From contig ML978123.1 in NCBI GenBank assembly GCA_010015805.1, forward strand, positions 744,001-808,000: a DNA stretch of 64,000 nucleotides, read 5' to 3'. The DNA comes from Rhizodiscina lignyota. Taxonomy: Eukaryota > Ascomycota > Dothideomycetes > Aulographales > Rhizodiscinaceae. A program made the translations under genes and the position numbers. This document shows positions 34,507 through 47,373 of the stretch, piece after piece. The notes beneath the pieces were generated by a model, which saw nothing but the letters and a program-made list of their open reading frames with translations, had not been told where the DNA came from and ran no database searches. Numbering within the stretch: the stretch's first letter is position 1; each line of letters starts with the position of its first letter.

Positions 34507-36485
34507 CGTCAGAAACAAAAAAGGCCGTAATCAGATGATACAGGAAAAAAGCAGATGAGGAACGATCGACGAAGTCAGCGGCAAAATCGGCTGTTTTGTA
34601 CCCGCCCTCACGCGATGTTGTTGGGAGTGCAACAAAAGAAAGGAGCAATAAAATTGGAACGGAGTTGAAAATCTTATAGCACAGATCGTCGGTGAGTCTT
34701 GTCAAGGCGCAGTCGTGCCGCAAACAGCCCAAGCGGTTGCCTGACTACACATTTGTGAGGCGCTCAGGTGAGTCTCACGCCCCATTATCTGATGCAGCTC
34801 GATGCAGATTGGCGGCTACAGCAGCGGATGACTTCCCCGATTGCTGTCCCATCGCAATGGTAGCAAACAATTGACACTGTGAGGTCGTGCCAACAACTGC
34901 TGCGCCATTTAGAACGTTTACTTAAGGCGACTGATGCCCAACGATTGAGATTTGAAGAAGAGAATATTTTGCTCTGAGAGTCTCATGCAAACGTAGCAGT
35001 AAGCGAGAATATTCCGAAGGGGGTATACTAGTAATGGAGGTTATGCCGCTGATTGATTATATGTCGAACGGGTAGCTGCATCACCTGTCAATTCACTACC
35101 TCGCAAGCGTATCTCAACAGTAAACGCAATTATCGCCGCACATATTAATCAACGAGTTAGAGCGAGACGTCCAGGATCGGAGCGGACTGCGCTGGCAGGT
35201 ACAGCGCACAAAAGCAAGGAAAAGAAGAGTTGATCATCGATTCATCCGCAAAACCGATTATGGTGTAAGCTGAAGGGTACATTGGTCAGACGACACGCAA
35301 AACGTGATACAGGCAAAATGAACGAAGGAAAGAACATGCGAGTGATTAAAAAAGGGCATTACCGCCTTGTCCATGCAATCGTAATTCAGTCATGCCTCCA
35401 GCTCGAGGACCGGTGAGAAGGGCACGGATGGAGCGCGTGACACATGTACAAACAGTAAGAAGGAACCTTATGAGAACCAATATAGATACGCGTAATTGGC
35501 AATCAATGAAATTGCGTGGCGGGCCGCAAGGGTAAATCGACTTCGCAGCCACTCCGACTCGGGTAGAAGGACAAACTACGGAATGGTTATACAATGATAG
35601 AATCATGGAGACCACAACATTTGCGCAAACCGTGTAGAGGCATTCTCTCCTTACTGCCACTGCAGCTCTAGCATCGGGGTCGGTCCGCCTGGAGTTCCCA
35701 ACTAATATCAAAGTAGATGGTCCACCCAGAGAAGCGAGGTGCCGCAAGAGACGCTTCGCGAACCAGCAGGATCGCGACGCTCTTGGCAATCGCGTGTTGT
35801 AGTCATTTGTCGTTGAGGAGACGGCTTGCGTGGACGTACGGAGGTTCTCGTTGGAGAATGGGGGTGGAGGAAATATTGAAGCTCGGAGATCTTCTCGGCA
35901 ACATCCGTATGGGGCTAAGGAGGCCAGTCGAGTGTCCCAGAGGACTTAAATTGAGTGGCGTAAGGTTTCAAAAAGCTGTGAAAGATATGGCGAATTCGAA
36001 TTCGATGGAATCAAGTTTTCGATGTGCTATTCGGAAAGTACCCTTGGGGAAATGGCAGACCATTCGGAAGATGTCATGGAGTGCTGGCGGGTGGAGAGCT
36101 TTAAAATCCGTTCCAGCAGCTACTGCCATCTTGTCCAGCAGCAAGTGTTGAACAACAGACGCAACATATCTTCCACTGCATCGACGATGAAGGGTTGTTC
36201 ATGACCGTCCCAAGCCTAATTCAGGGAGAGCCGCCACAGATCAACACTGGTGTTTTCTATGAGCACGACGGCAAGGTACATTTTGAAGAATATCCCGCTA
36301 TTTTGTACACATACTTGAACCAACACGGTGGAGATGTTGAGACGAAGAAACGCTACCGTAACAACCCTAGCACAACCAAGCAGATGAAACCAGTCCTCTT
36401 GAACCTCTCACGAGAACCCATGAGAACTTAAACCAGTTCTCGTAGCCGCTATATGCAACCACCTACTCGCCCTTGATATCTTCCT
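34507..36485. other. gene-poor 2-kb stretch with a possible relic ORF
   Basis: No supportable intact gene in almost 2 kb. Between about 35985 and 36431 two plus-strand frames read protein-like: one around 36022-36204 (KFSMCYSESTLGEMADHSED) and another at about 36150-36431 (INTGVFYEHDGKVHFEEYP). They are in different frames, and no good splice pair joins them, so they may be a decayed host gene or chance. A minus-strand ORF at 35346-35789 is Cys/Arg/Leu-rich and unlike the neighbouring genes. Confidence 0.35.
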
Positions 36486-38318
36486 CTAAAGCATTAGTTC
36501 AAGGGGGTTCTCGACAACCTTCTTCAGCTCGCGCATAAACTCTGCACCAACTGCACCATCGACGAGCTTGTGGTCGAATGACGAAGTAAAGACAATCTGC
36601 TCATCCCATGCAACGGACTCCTTGCCCTCTTCCACATATTCTACGGGTACTGCGACCTTCTTGACCGTTCCGACAGCGATAATAGCGGATTGCTGATGAA
36701 AATGTTAGCGCTGATCTTCACACATTATTCGGTCTAGGTTTCCGAAGTTTCGCCGAGATAGAGTTGCAGTGCTTAAGAATGGGATAATTAATCAGTGACT
36801 GGAAGACTTACCGGTGGGTTGATGATAGCTGAGAATCGGTCTACAGCATCGTTGGCTCCCATATTGGAGATCGTGATTGAGCCTCCTTGGTACTCCTCCG
36901 GTTTGAGCTTTCCGTCTCTCGCCCTCTTCGCAAAATCTTTCACTTGAGAGCTGATAGAAGTCAAACCCAGCGCACCAACGTTCTTAACGATCGGAGTCAT
37001 AAGTCCAATAGGCGTAGCAACTGCAACGGAGACATCAACAACGTTGAATTGACGGATAACAGTCTGGCCACCCTCCTCGCGCCATGAAGAATTGACGGCA
37101 GGGACCTTTTGACAGGCGATAGCAATGGCTTTGACGAGGAAATCGTTGACGCTCAGCTTGTAAGCGCCATTGGCAGATGCGTTCAGTGCGGCTCGAAGCT
37201 TAAGGAGTTTGGAGACGGACACGGTGGACGAGACCCAATAATCAGGGCTCTGGTTCTTGGACTGTGTCAATCTTTGGGCAATGGTCTTGCGCATGCTGGT
37301 GGCAGGGGTATCGACGAATTCAGGTCCTGCTGTCGCAGCGGCGCCACCAGCAGATGCAGCGCCCTTGTACTTCTCAACATCTGACTTTGTGATCTGTCCT
37401 CCAGGTCCAGTGCCTTTCACCTGGCCAATCGGTACACCTTTCTCAAGCGCGAGTCTCTGGGCCGCAGGTGAGATCTTCGGTGCACGCGAAAGGGCTGTCT
37501 CGAGCTTGCCACCAGTGGAGTCGGACTCCTGAGCCTGAATGCCGGCGCCAGATGAAGGTTCTTGCTTCTGCGGCGGTGCACTGTCCGTATCTTTCGATGG
37601 TGGTTCCGATGCGTCAGCTGCTTCTTGCTTTGCGCCTGATGATGGAGGTGCCTTGTCACCACCGGCATCGTCGACAGTGAAGGACTCGAAAGCAGAGACA
37701 TCGGTGCCTTCCTCCACCATGACGGCAATGGGCTGCGAATTATTTCATCAGCATATTTCCATTTTTGTATTGACACGCCTTAGTCCTCTGAGATGAGATG
37801 GAACCTACACTTCCAACGGCCACATCTTTCTCTCCAGACTCCTTCAGAACCTTTGCCAGGACGCCCTCTTCTTGAAACTCGAAATCCATCTGTGCCTTAT
37901 CCGTCTCAATCTCCACCAGCACATCGCCAGGTGCGAGCGTGTCTCCTGCCTTCTTTTGCCACGCGCCGATGTTACCCGCTGTCATTGTAGGGGAGAGGGC
38001 GGGCATGCTAATGACGGTATGGGCGGGAAATGCTGTAGCACAACCAGATTAGTCTCGAAAGAAGTAGTGGGGAAAGAAACCTGCAACACATTACAGGACA
38101 GACATACATTTTGAGGCATAGTATCTCGCGAGAGCTCCAAGCGCAGGTGCTGGCCGTCTGCATCGACATGTTAGTCGCGTCCAGTATCAATTGAGTGATT
38201 TTAGTACTGGCAGAACATACAGTATCGCTCCTCGTGCTCTGGGGATAGATAGGCCAGTTAATGAGCTGTTCCGAAGACATGATTGTCCGGATGCTCGTGC
38301 AATGCGCACGGCGGCCAT
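36486..38318 (-). CDS. LAT1: pyruvate dehydrogenase E2, dihydrolipoyllysine acetyltransferase
   Basis: Minus-strand exons 38318-38221, 38157-38108, 38032-37809, 37732-36812 and 36692-36486 give 499 residues. A mitochondrial presequence ([16 protein letters not shown]...) ends near [13 protein letters not shown]. One lipoyl domain follows: [14 protein letters not shown] with the lipoylated Lys in [13 protein letters not shown]. Then comes an Ala/Pro/Ser-rich linker, the E1/E3-binding domain ([20 protein letters not shown]), and the acyltransferase core with [30 protein letters not shown] and the catalytic FDHKLVDGA. It transfers acetyl groups to CoA in the mitochondrial PDH complex. The last intron is 119 bases, the longest here. 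Divergent from the Sec7 gene. Confidence 0.95.
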
Positions 38319-38801
38319 TGTGAGGGGGTTGGAGCTGCGGGATGGATCGTGTGGAAGGAATTTCTGATGAGGAAGGGTAGGGTGGTGATGGGCAGCTCCA
38401 GAAAGCACCCCGGAAAGATAAAAGAGGGCGGATGAAGGTGGGAGAGGAGAATTGAAAAGTTGTTGGTTCGGACAAGAGCTCAGCGTTGAGCTCAAAAACT
38501 CCGGAAGCCCCTGCACCAGGGATTTTCGCGGCAAAACGCCGGCCTAACGTAGGCATGCGTTTACTCCCTGGACTGGACACTAGTCCCTTCGTATTGGGCC
38601 CTTGAAGTCGACACTTTGCGAGCGCCAGCTGTAAAAGATTACCAGAACCGCACCCTGCCTTTCACACAGTGTTCTTCGTTGCAGAGCGACTGAGGGCTGG
38701 AGTTGTCATCTTCTGACTTTCAAATCATGCAGCCCTAATCGGCCCTTCAACAGCACTGGCGACTCAATTTCCTACGGAGGTCTGCGGAGCTGTCCTATAA
38801 C
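38319..38801. promoter_or_regulatory. divergent promoter, LAT1 / Sec7 gene
   Basis: 483 bases between two divergent starts. No specific motif is assigned. Confidence 0.4.
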
Positions 38802-41800
38802 ATGGCCGACGTAGAGGAGGCTCCGCCTCCAGCTACCGCAGGAGACACTCAAGAACGGGGAAGAGAAAATGGGGAAGTTCCGGAGGAACAACGGGAGCAA
38901 GTGCACGAGAATCAAAGGCCTCAGGTGAAGGTCAAACCGTCCGAGGACCGAGTCCCTATCGCTATAGACGGCATACCAAACTCCGCTTCTACTCCTACAA
39001 TAAAACAGACACCAGATGTGCAGTCGCCAGATGCGCCTTCGCCTCAAATGGGCACTCCAATAATCCGAGAACCTGGAGATGCTCCTGAAGCACCAGTGTC
39101 GAGAACTCCGCCAACCAGGCAGCGAACTGAATCCGTCTCTACCACTGCCACTGCTGGCGGTGGCCGCTCCTCTACACGCAGCTCCTTGGTCTTTGTGACC
39201 ACTGCGTTAGAAACAATTGCTAGTTCAAAGGATGCAAGGAGGAACAAAAAGCTTGGAGATGCTGCGCAGAAGGCTCTGTCAGCAATCAAGAGTGATGGTG
39301 ATCCTGCGCGCATCAACCCAGAGGTGCTGTTCGAACCATTACAGCTTGCAAGCGAGGCCCATACAGTCCAAGTTGTAACAACCGCCCTCGACTGCATTGG
39401 CAAGCTCATTAGTTACTCCTACTTCTCCTCTCCTGCCGAACCCCAGCCCGAATCACCAGAACAGCCCCCACTCATCGAGCGCGCAATTGATACGATATGC
39501 GATTGCTTTCAAAGCGAGGCAACGCCGGTTGAGGTGCAGCTCCAGATCGTCAAGAGCTTGTTGGCTGCGATATTGAACGATAAAATCGTGGTGCATGGAG
39601 CTGGGTTGCTGAAAGCTGTGAGGTTGACATACAACATCTTTTTGCTCAGCAAGAGCAGCGCAAACCAGCAGGTCGCGCAAGGAGCGTTAACGCAAATGGT
39701 TGGCACTGTTTTCGAGAGGGTCAAGTCGAGATTGGCCATCAAAGAGCAGAGAATCAATCTCAGCAAAACTTCTCTCGGAAAAGAGTCAGACGAAACTGCA
39801 GAAGGCGAGACTAGCCTGGACGGTATAGATGTCTCCACAGTCAACGGCGATGCTGCGCCTAGCGACACGGCGTCTACAGCTCCGAGTGATATGCCAGTCG
39901 AGAAGCACGATGGCCCAAAAATCACACTGCAAAGCTTTGAGAACCGCAAGAGCTTCGACGATGCAAAGATTAACGATAATGCGCCCACTTTGGTGACGCG
40001 CGTCAAAGCACATCGAAAAACGTCTGCGAAAACAGCGTCGACAAGCGACGTCTCCACACCTGTAGACCAGAATGGACACACACTTGACGAGGACGAAGAA
40101 GATGAAATATACATCAAGGATGCATATCTCGTTTTCCGCGCCATGTGCCGACTCAGTACGAAGTCTGTTCCCGTCGAGCATGCCTTGGACGTCAAATCAC
40201 AGAGTATGCGATCAAAGCTGCTTTCTCTTCATATCATTCACACTATCCTTTACAATCACAACTCTGTGTTTGTCTCTCCATACTCGACAATCAAAAGCAG
40301 CACCCATGACGAACCTACGTCGTTTGTGCAAGCTATCAAGCAATACCTTTGTCTCTCACTGAGTCGCAATGGCGCATCTAACGTACCCCGTGTGTTTGAA
40401 GTCAGCTTGGAGATCTTCTGGTTAATGATAAAGAACTTGCGAGTACTGCTCAAGAAGGAAGTCGAAGTCTTTCTCAAGGAAATCTACATAGCAATTCTCG
40501 ATAAGCGCGCAGCACCAGCTTGGCAAAAGCAAGCTATCCTCGAAGTTTTCAACCGTCTAGCAGCTGACGGTCGTGCGCTCGTCGAGGTATACCTCAACTA
40601 TGACTGCGATCGTTCAGCTCTCGACAACATCTTCGAAAGGATGGTTGAACATCTCTCAAGAATAGCAACTGTGCCAATTTCTGTCACTCAAGTCCAATAC
40701 CAAGCTTTTCTTGAGCACCAAATGAAATCTAACTCCAGCCTCTCCGACTGGCAACACAGAGGCACAATACCGCCGAGTTTGGCAACTGCTGCCATTGGAC
40801 TCAATCAGGATATGGACCAAGGCTTCCCGGCAGAATTATCCATGAAACAAGAATCCCTCGAGGCACTTGTAGAAATTCTACGGTCTTTGGTCAATTGGTC
40901 GAACAATGGCCCTGGTGCTGAGCGTTTGAGCATGCGAGAACCTGAGTCTAGGAATTCAATGGAAGATATTCGCTCCTCAATGGAAACGAGAGAGACTAGC
41001 GGGACTTCACCCATCCCTCCTACAACAGGAGGCACCGACTCGCCAGGCACTGCAACTCCTATCCCAGAAGACGATCCAGGCCAGTTGGAGAGGGAAAAGC
41101 GAAGAAAAACTGCCATGACGAATGCTGTCCGCCAATTCAACTTCAAGCCCAAGCGGGGAGTCAAAGTGCTGATCAAGGAAGGCTTCATCAAATCTGACTC
41201 TCCTCAAGACATAGCCGTCTTCCTCCTAGGCAATGATCAGATCAACAAGGCATCCCTCGGCGAGTTTCTCGGAGAAGGTGACGAAAACAACGTCAAAATT
41301 ATGCATGCCTTTATCGATTCGATGGATTTCCGGCAAACTAGATTCGTGGATGCTTTACGACGATTCTTGCAGAGCTTCAGGCTCCCCGGAGAGGCCCAAA
41401 AGATCGATAGGCTTATGGAAAAGTTTGCCGCCCGATACATCACCGGAAATCCAAAGGCTTTTGCAAATGCGGAAACGGCATACGTACTTGCATACAGCGT
41501 GGTCATGTTAAATACGGATCAGCATTCTCCCAACATCAAAAACAAACGCATGACCCCCGAGGACTTTATCAAGAACAACCGTGGCATCAACGACGGTGCA
41601 GATTTGCCAGATGATTACCTGAGAGGTATCTTTGATGAGATTGCGCACAACGAGATCGTTCTTAACACCGAGCGAGAAAATGCTGCGAACTTGGGCATGA
41701 TTCAACCCGTGGCGAACACTGGCTTAGCTGCAAGCATTGGACAAGCACTATCAGGGAGGGACCTGAAACGAGAGGCGAGTGCACAGGCTAGTGAAGAAAT

Positions 41801-44800
41801 TGCGAGCAAGACGGAATTACTGTACAAAACTCTGCTCCGTTCTCAAAGGCGCAGCAAAGCTGAGGTCTCGCGTTTCATTCCGGCTACTTCTTCTAAACAC
41901 GTCGGTCCAATGTTTCAGGTTACTTGGATGCCGTTCCTGACCGCTCTCTCTGGCGCCGCGCAAGACACTCAAAATCTCGAGACCGTGAGACTCTGCATGG
42001 AGGGTTTGCGACTTGCGATTAGAGTGGCTTGTGAATTTGATCTTGAGGATCCTCGACAGGCATTTGTTGCCGCTCTTGGGCGCTTCACAAATCTCTATAA
42101 TCTTAGCGAAATGAAAGCCAAGAATGTGGAGGCTCTGAAAGTGCTCATTGAGGTCGCACACATGGAGGGCAATGGCCTCAAGCAGAGCTGGCGCGATATC
42201 TTGACCTGCATCAGTCAGCTTGATCGATTCCAACTCATATCTACGGGCGTCGATGAAGGGGCTATTCCTGATGTATTCAAGGCAGGTCAACAATTGGCCA
42301 GAACAAACACAAGCAGCAGCGCTGGACGGAAGAGCTTGAACGTACCCAACCGAGTAAGGCCACGGAGTTCGAGTGGGATGTATCAGTCTGATATCGCCGA
42401 GGAGAGCCGAAGTGCAGATATAATTCGGGGCGTTGATCGCATCTTCACGAATACTGCCAATCTTTCTGGCGAAGCAATTCTGCACTTTGTCAGGGCACTT
42501 ACGCAGGTCAGTTGGCAAGAAATTCAGTCGTCTGGCCAATCTCAGTCACCTCGGACGTATTCGCTACAAAAGTTGGTCGAGGTGTGCGGGTACAACATGA
42601 CTCGTGTACGCTTCGAATGGACACAAATCTGGGCTATACTTGGATCGCATTTCAACCAGGTCGGATGCCACACCAATACCACAATTGTGTTCTTTGCTCT
42701 GGATTCGCTGCGACAATTGAGCATGCGTTTCATGGAGATTGAGGAATTGCCGGGTTTCAAGTTCCAGAAGGACTTCTTGAAGCCGTTCGAACATGTCATT
42801 GGCAATTCAAGTGTCGTTCCAGTCAAGGATATGGTACTCAGATGTCTGATCCAAATGATCCAGGCTAGGGGTGAGATGATAAGAAGTGGGTGGCGGACAA
42901 TGTTTGGTGTTTTTACTGTTGCAGCCAGAGAGCCTCACGGTCAGTCGTTTTATGCATTTTGTCTTTCCCTGTTTCAGCAGACTGATGAGCTACTCCAGAG
43001 GCGATCGTCAATATGGCTTATGACAACGTCACTCACATTTACAACACCCGCTTCGGCGTCGTGATTTCCCAAGGCGCCTTTGCCGATCTTATCGTATGCT
43101 TCACACAATTTGCCAAGAATATGCGCTTCCAGAAGAAGTCACTGCAGGCAATTGAGACTCTCAAATCCAGTGTGCCAAAGATGTTGAGGACGCCTGAGTG
43201 TCCACTCTCTGCAAAGGTCGAGGCAAAGAAGGAGCCTGCTCAGATGGGCGAGGGTGAGAAACAGCCAAGCCAACAGACGCAAGAAGAACAGTTCTGGTTT
43301 CCAGTGCTCTTCGCATTTCACGATGTGCTCATGACTGGAGAGGACCTTGAGGTCCGGTCGCGGTGAGTCTTGCTCCTACCTTGGCATTCTTTTTTTCTGC
43401 AAGTGTCCTGATGAATCTCTTTAGAGCCCAACGCTACCTCTTTGAAACGCTCATCAATTATGGTGGCGACTTCCCCCGCGACTTCTGGGACACTCTTTGG
43501 CGCCAACTGCTCTATCCTATTTTCATGGTCTTGCGCTCAAAATCCGAAATGTCGAAAGTAGTCAATCACGAAGAACTCTCCGTCTGGCTCTCCACGACGA
43601 TGATCGAAGCCCTGAGGAACATGATCAGCCTGTTTACGCACTTTTACGATTCTTTGGAGTACATGCTGGACCGTTTTCTGGATCTCCTCACTCTTTGTAT
43701 CTGTCAAGAGAACGACACGCTCGCTAGGATCGGCAGCAACTGCTTGCAGCAGCTCATCTTGCAGAATGTCACAAAATTCGAGCCGGAGCATTGGTACAAA
43801 ATCGTTGGTGCCTTTGTGGAGCTTTTCAACCGTACGGAAGCAACTGCACTCTTTTCTGCCGTTACAACATCATCTCTCGGTCTCGCTAGTGCTTCAAATG
43901 GTAACAAGACACCAAAAACACCAACTGCGGCCGACCCTCAGTTCTCGTCTGAACTCCAGCTGAACGAATCCTCAACACCGATAGTAAAAGAACCTTCCGA
44001 GTCGATCCCTGAGGATCAAGACACCACTGGCCTTGGCATTAACGGCCTCCAACCAACTCATTCCCGAACCTCGACGGTGACGTCCGACATCTCCGCCACA
44101 TCTTCGCGCCAAGCCTCCCCACTACCCAAATCTGCTGCTGTCGCGGAGCTAGAAGACTACTCCAATCCCGAAGGAGGCAACTCGAGCATCCAACAAACGC
44201 CTGTTCCAGTGTCTGCCGCACGGCGCCGGCTGTTCAATCAGATCATCACAAAATGCGTGCTACAGCTCCTCATGATTGAGACTGTGCATGAACTGTTCAG
44301 TAATGATGCAGTTTACGCCCAGATCCCATCAGATGAGCTGTTGCGACTTATGGGGCTGCTAAAGAAGAGCTACCACTTCGCCAAGCGCTTCAATAATGAC
44401 AGGGATCTCCGCACGCGTCTGTGGAGGGAGGGCTTCATGAAGCAACCACCCAACCTCTTGAAGCAGGAATCTGGTGCCGCAAGCGTCTATGTTAGCATTC
44501 TCCTCCGTATGTACCATGACCCGTCACCGAAGCGGGCGGCGAGCAGGGACGATACAGAACAGGCACTCGTACCGCTCTGCGCCGACATTGTCGCCAGCTA
44601 CGTCGAATTGGACGAGGAGACGCAGCAGCGGAACATTGTCACCTGGAGACCCGTTGTCGTTGACGTTCTGGAGGGATACACTGGCTTCCCACCGCCTGAG
44701 TTCGAGAGGCACGTTGGCATTTTCGCTCCGCTGATTGTCGCACTCCTAGGACGGGAGATGGGGCCGGAATTGCAAAGGGCAGTGCAGGGACTGCTAGCGA

Positions 44801-44934
44801 GAATGTTTGAGGTGAAGATGGGAGTGGATTGCACTGCATATGTTGGCATGAGCTCTGCTTTAGGGAGCGTTGGGGCTACACCGACTAGTCCAAGAGGAAG
44901 TCTTGGTGGAAGGCGATGGAGTCGAGGAAGATGA
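38802..44934 (+). CDS. SEC7: Sec7-domain ARF guanine nucleotide exchange factor (BIG/Sec7 type)
   Basis: Exons 38802-42939, 42999-43362 and 43425-44934 give 2003 residues, the size of fungal Sec7/BIG proteins. Disordered acidic N-terminus, then DCB/HUS-like helices. The Sec7 domain lies at ~780-970: FNFKPKRGVKVLIKEGF, the glutamic finger in LGEFLGEGDENN, FVDALRRFLQSFRLPGEAQK and YSVVMLNTDQHSPNIKNK. Long HDS-type helical repeats follow, including AIVNMAYDNVTHIYNTRFG across the first splice junction. It exchanges GDP for GTP on ARF at the trans-Golgi and is the target class of brefeldin A. Both introns are short and phase-consistent. The Ser/Pro-rich segment near 43900-44200 is probably a disordered loop. 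Confidence 0.95.
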
Positions 44935-45583
44935 GGAATTGCGGCAGTTGAGACTGTTGCTTAGGACATATGGTTTGCTTAATTTAGGCGTTTAAAACTT
45001 ATTGGGCGGAGCGAGAGCTGTTGAGTATGGAAGCCTTTTGTGTATGAATATTCTATACCATTCTTGTACAGGAAGCTGCGCTCTTGGAAGGGCATAAAGA
45101 TTGAATCTCCTAGCGCTACAACATCAAAACATCAGAACCTATCCTTCCGACGAAGACATTCACAATTCCTGTAAATTCCGCCTCGCATCCGACTTCAATT
45201 GTGCGCGCAGGGGGTCCGAGTGCTTCATAGCGTCGCCGGAGTTAAGAACAAGAAAGCGGGTCGACCGGTGGGCGAAATACGGCCGACTGCTTCCAGACGT
45301 CACATCTCTGCCTTGCGAAACTTACGTGGCTTTCGTAACCACGTCCGCGTATATATCATCCTATGATACCCCTTCGTTTCTGAGGTAGCAGATCTAAACT
45401 GCTATCTCATTTTTCTTCGCCATCTTGAATTCCTTTACCGCACTGCCCCTTTGGGTAGAAACTATCCAACCACGCACAAGAGCGACGAACGCGCTTATCC
45501 GGATACGAGGACTGAGAGAGAGCTGTAGGACGAAGCTCTGGGCGGGCTGGCATATCATCAAGAGCAGATACAGTACTGGCGCA
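44935..45583. other. intergenic, 649 bases
   Basis: Between the Sec7 gene and the Cld1-like lipase. From about 45404 the frame of the lipase is open without an ATG and is Arg-rich (see that gene). No other gene seen. Confidence 0.45.
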
Positions 45584-47373
45584 ATGGCGTCTACGGCAGA
45601 CAGCGACGGCGAGGTGTCAAGTGTGAGGGATAGAGGACAACAGAATGCACTAGCGAGCAAGAGACAGGATTCGCAGGCGCAGAGGGCGAACCAGAGGTTC
45701 CCTCTCGGATGGAAAGACGGACTGAATCAATGGGTACGGCGCGCTTCCTTCTCATCCGAAGAGTAGAACACCAGAACGAGAGACTGACCAAGCGGCAGTG
45801 GGCATGCCTTTCACCTACGACGACAGAGCACCGAGTATTATCGTTCATACCTTACCTTCAACAACCGCCAACGCACACGGAAACAGGCTCTGCGCCGTCG
45901 TCAACAAGTCCATCTGCTGTCAATCTCACGGATGGGACTGGGAATCCAATGGTCAATCTGGGCCAACCAGCGACTCCCGTGACAACGAGTTCAGTTACAG
46001 ACCCGTATGGACCGAGACGGTGGCATTCAAATCTGGTCCCTTTGAGTGGGAGGAATCGCGCTTTGAATGAATTCTCAGTGGAGAGGGTGGATGAGGAAGT
46101 GGAGAACAACTTGGTGATGCTGCATGGCTATGGCGCAGGCTTGGGCTTCTTCTATAAGAATTTCGAGGCACTATCTCGAGCACCAGGTTGGAAACTTTAC
46201 GCGCTCGACCTTCTGGGCATGGGACGAAGCACGAGGCCGCCGTTCAGGATCCACGCCAAAGACCATAATGGCAAGATAACGGAGGCGGAGAATTGGTTCA
46301 TTGATGCTTTGGAAGAGTGGAGACAAGCCAAAAAGATTGAGAAGTTCACGCTTCTTGGGCATTCCATGGGTGGATACATGGCCGTGGCATATGCGCTCAA
46401 ATATCCCGGCCACCTCAACAAATTAATTCTCGCGAGTCCCGTCGGTATACCAGAAGATCCATATGCCGTCAACGCAGACCTCCCCGAACCCCAAGAATCC
46501 ACCATGATCAACGAGTTCACCCAAGATCAAGACGAGACCACAGGCAGCAATGCTGCTTCCAGCGATGGAAATAATTTCCTGGGCAAGAAGGCTCAACACG
46601 AGGCACAAGCTGGAGCAACATCACAACAAGAACCACCACGAAGGCCGTATCCCAAATGGCTTACTACGCTCTGGGACGCCAACTTCAGTCCATTCACCTT
46701 TGTCCGCTGGACCGGGCCGCTAGGTCCACGTCTCGTGTCTGGCTGGACATCGCGGCGTTTCAGCCATCTTCCTGAGGAAGAAGCCCAGGCTCTCCACGAC
46801 TATTCTTACAGCTTGTTCCGCCAACGTGGTAGCGGCGAGTACGTCCTGGCCTATGTCCTTGCTCCCGGTGCGTTCGCTCGGAGTCCTTTGATCAGGCGGA
46901 TACAGGGAGTTGGCCGACAATATCTAAGACCTCACGATGGACCAACAGCGGATTCTGGACCTCGAGATGTTCCCCCGGGAGCATCAACGATGCCTGGGTC
47001 CTCGGCTTCTTCAGCTATTACTGGCGCAGATTCTGGTTCCACTCCTGCCACTTCATCCGCTGACCTTACAAACCCTGAAGATCGCCCGAGGGAGAATGGC
47101 TTCCCTGTCGTCTTGATGTATGGCGAGAACGATTGGATGGATGTCAAAGGCGGGTATGCCGCACAGGAGAAGATTCTCAATCTGAAGAAGGAGATTCTGA
47201 AAAGCAAGAGTGCAGAAGAGAAGGCCAAGGACGAGGGTGATGCCAAGGTCATCATCGTGCCGGACGCTGGTCATCACCTCTACCTCGATGGGTGGGAGTA
47301 CTTCAATAAGAAGATGCTGAAGGAGATGGACGAGGTGAGCAAGCGGGAGAAGAGGAAGAGAAGTCAGCAATGA
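45584..47373 (+). CDS. alpha/beta hydrolase of the ABHD4/5-Cld1 family (phospholipid acylhydrolase)
   Basis: Exons 45584-45733 and 45799-47373 give 574 residues. Seen: FPLGWKDGLNQWWACLSPTT across the junction, NLVMLHGYGAGLGFFYKNF (oxyanion region), WKLYALDLLGMGRS, nucleophile elbow LLGHSMGGYMAVAYALKYP (Ser ~236), and the C-terminal catalytic His in VPDAGHHLYLDGWEYF with the HX4D motif of this family. Yeast Cld1 removes acyl chains from cardiolipin in mitochondria, so a mitochondrial lipid role is likely. In-frame sequence upstream of the ATG (from ~45425) is Arg-rich and targeting-signal-like (RIRGLRESCRTKLWAGW, RYST) but has no ATG, so a missed 5' exon is possible. Confidence 0.88.

Noticed and set aside
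45425-45583. Upstream in-frame extension of the Cld1-like lipase as a mitochondrial presequence
   Set aside because: The open stretch begins at TTG, not ATG; without evidence of a 5' exon I start at 45584.
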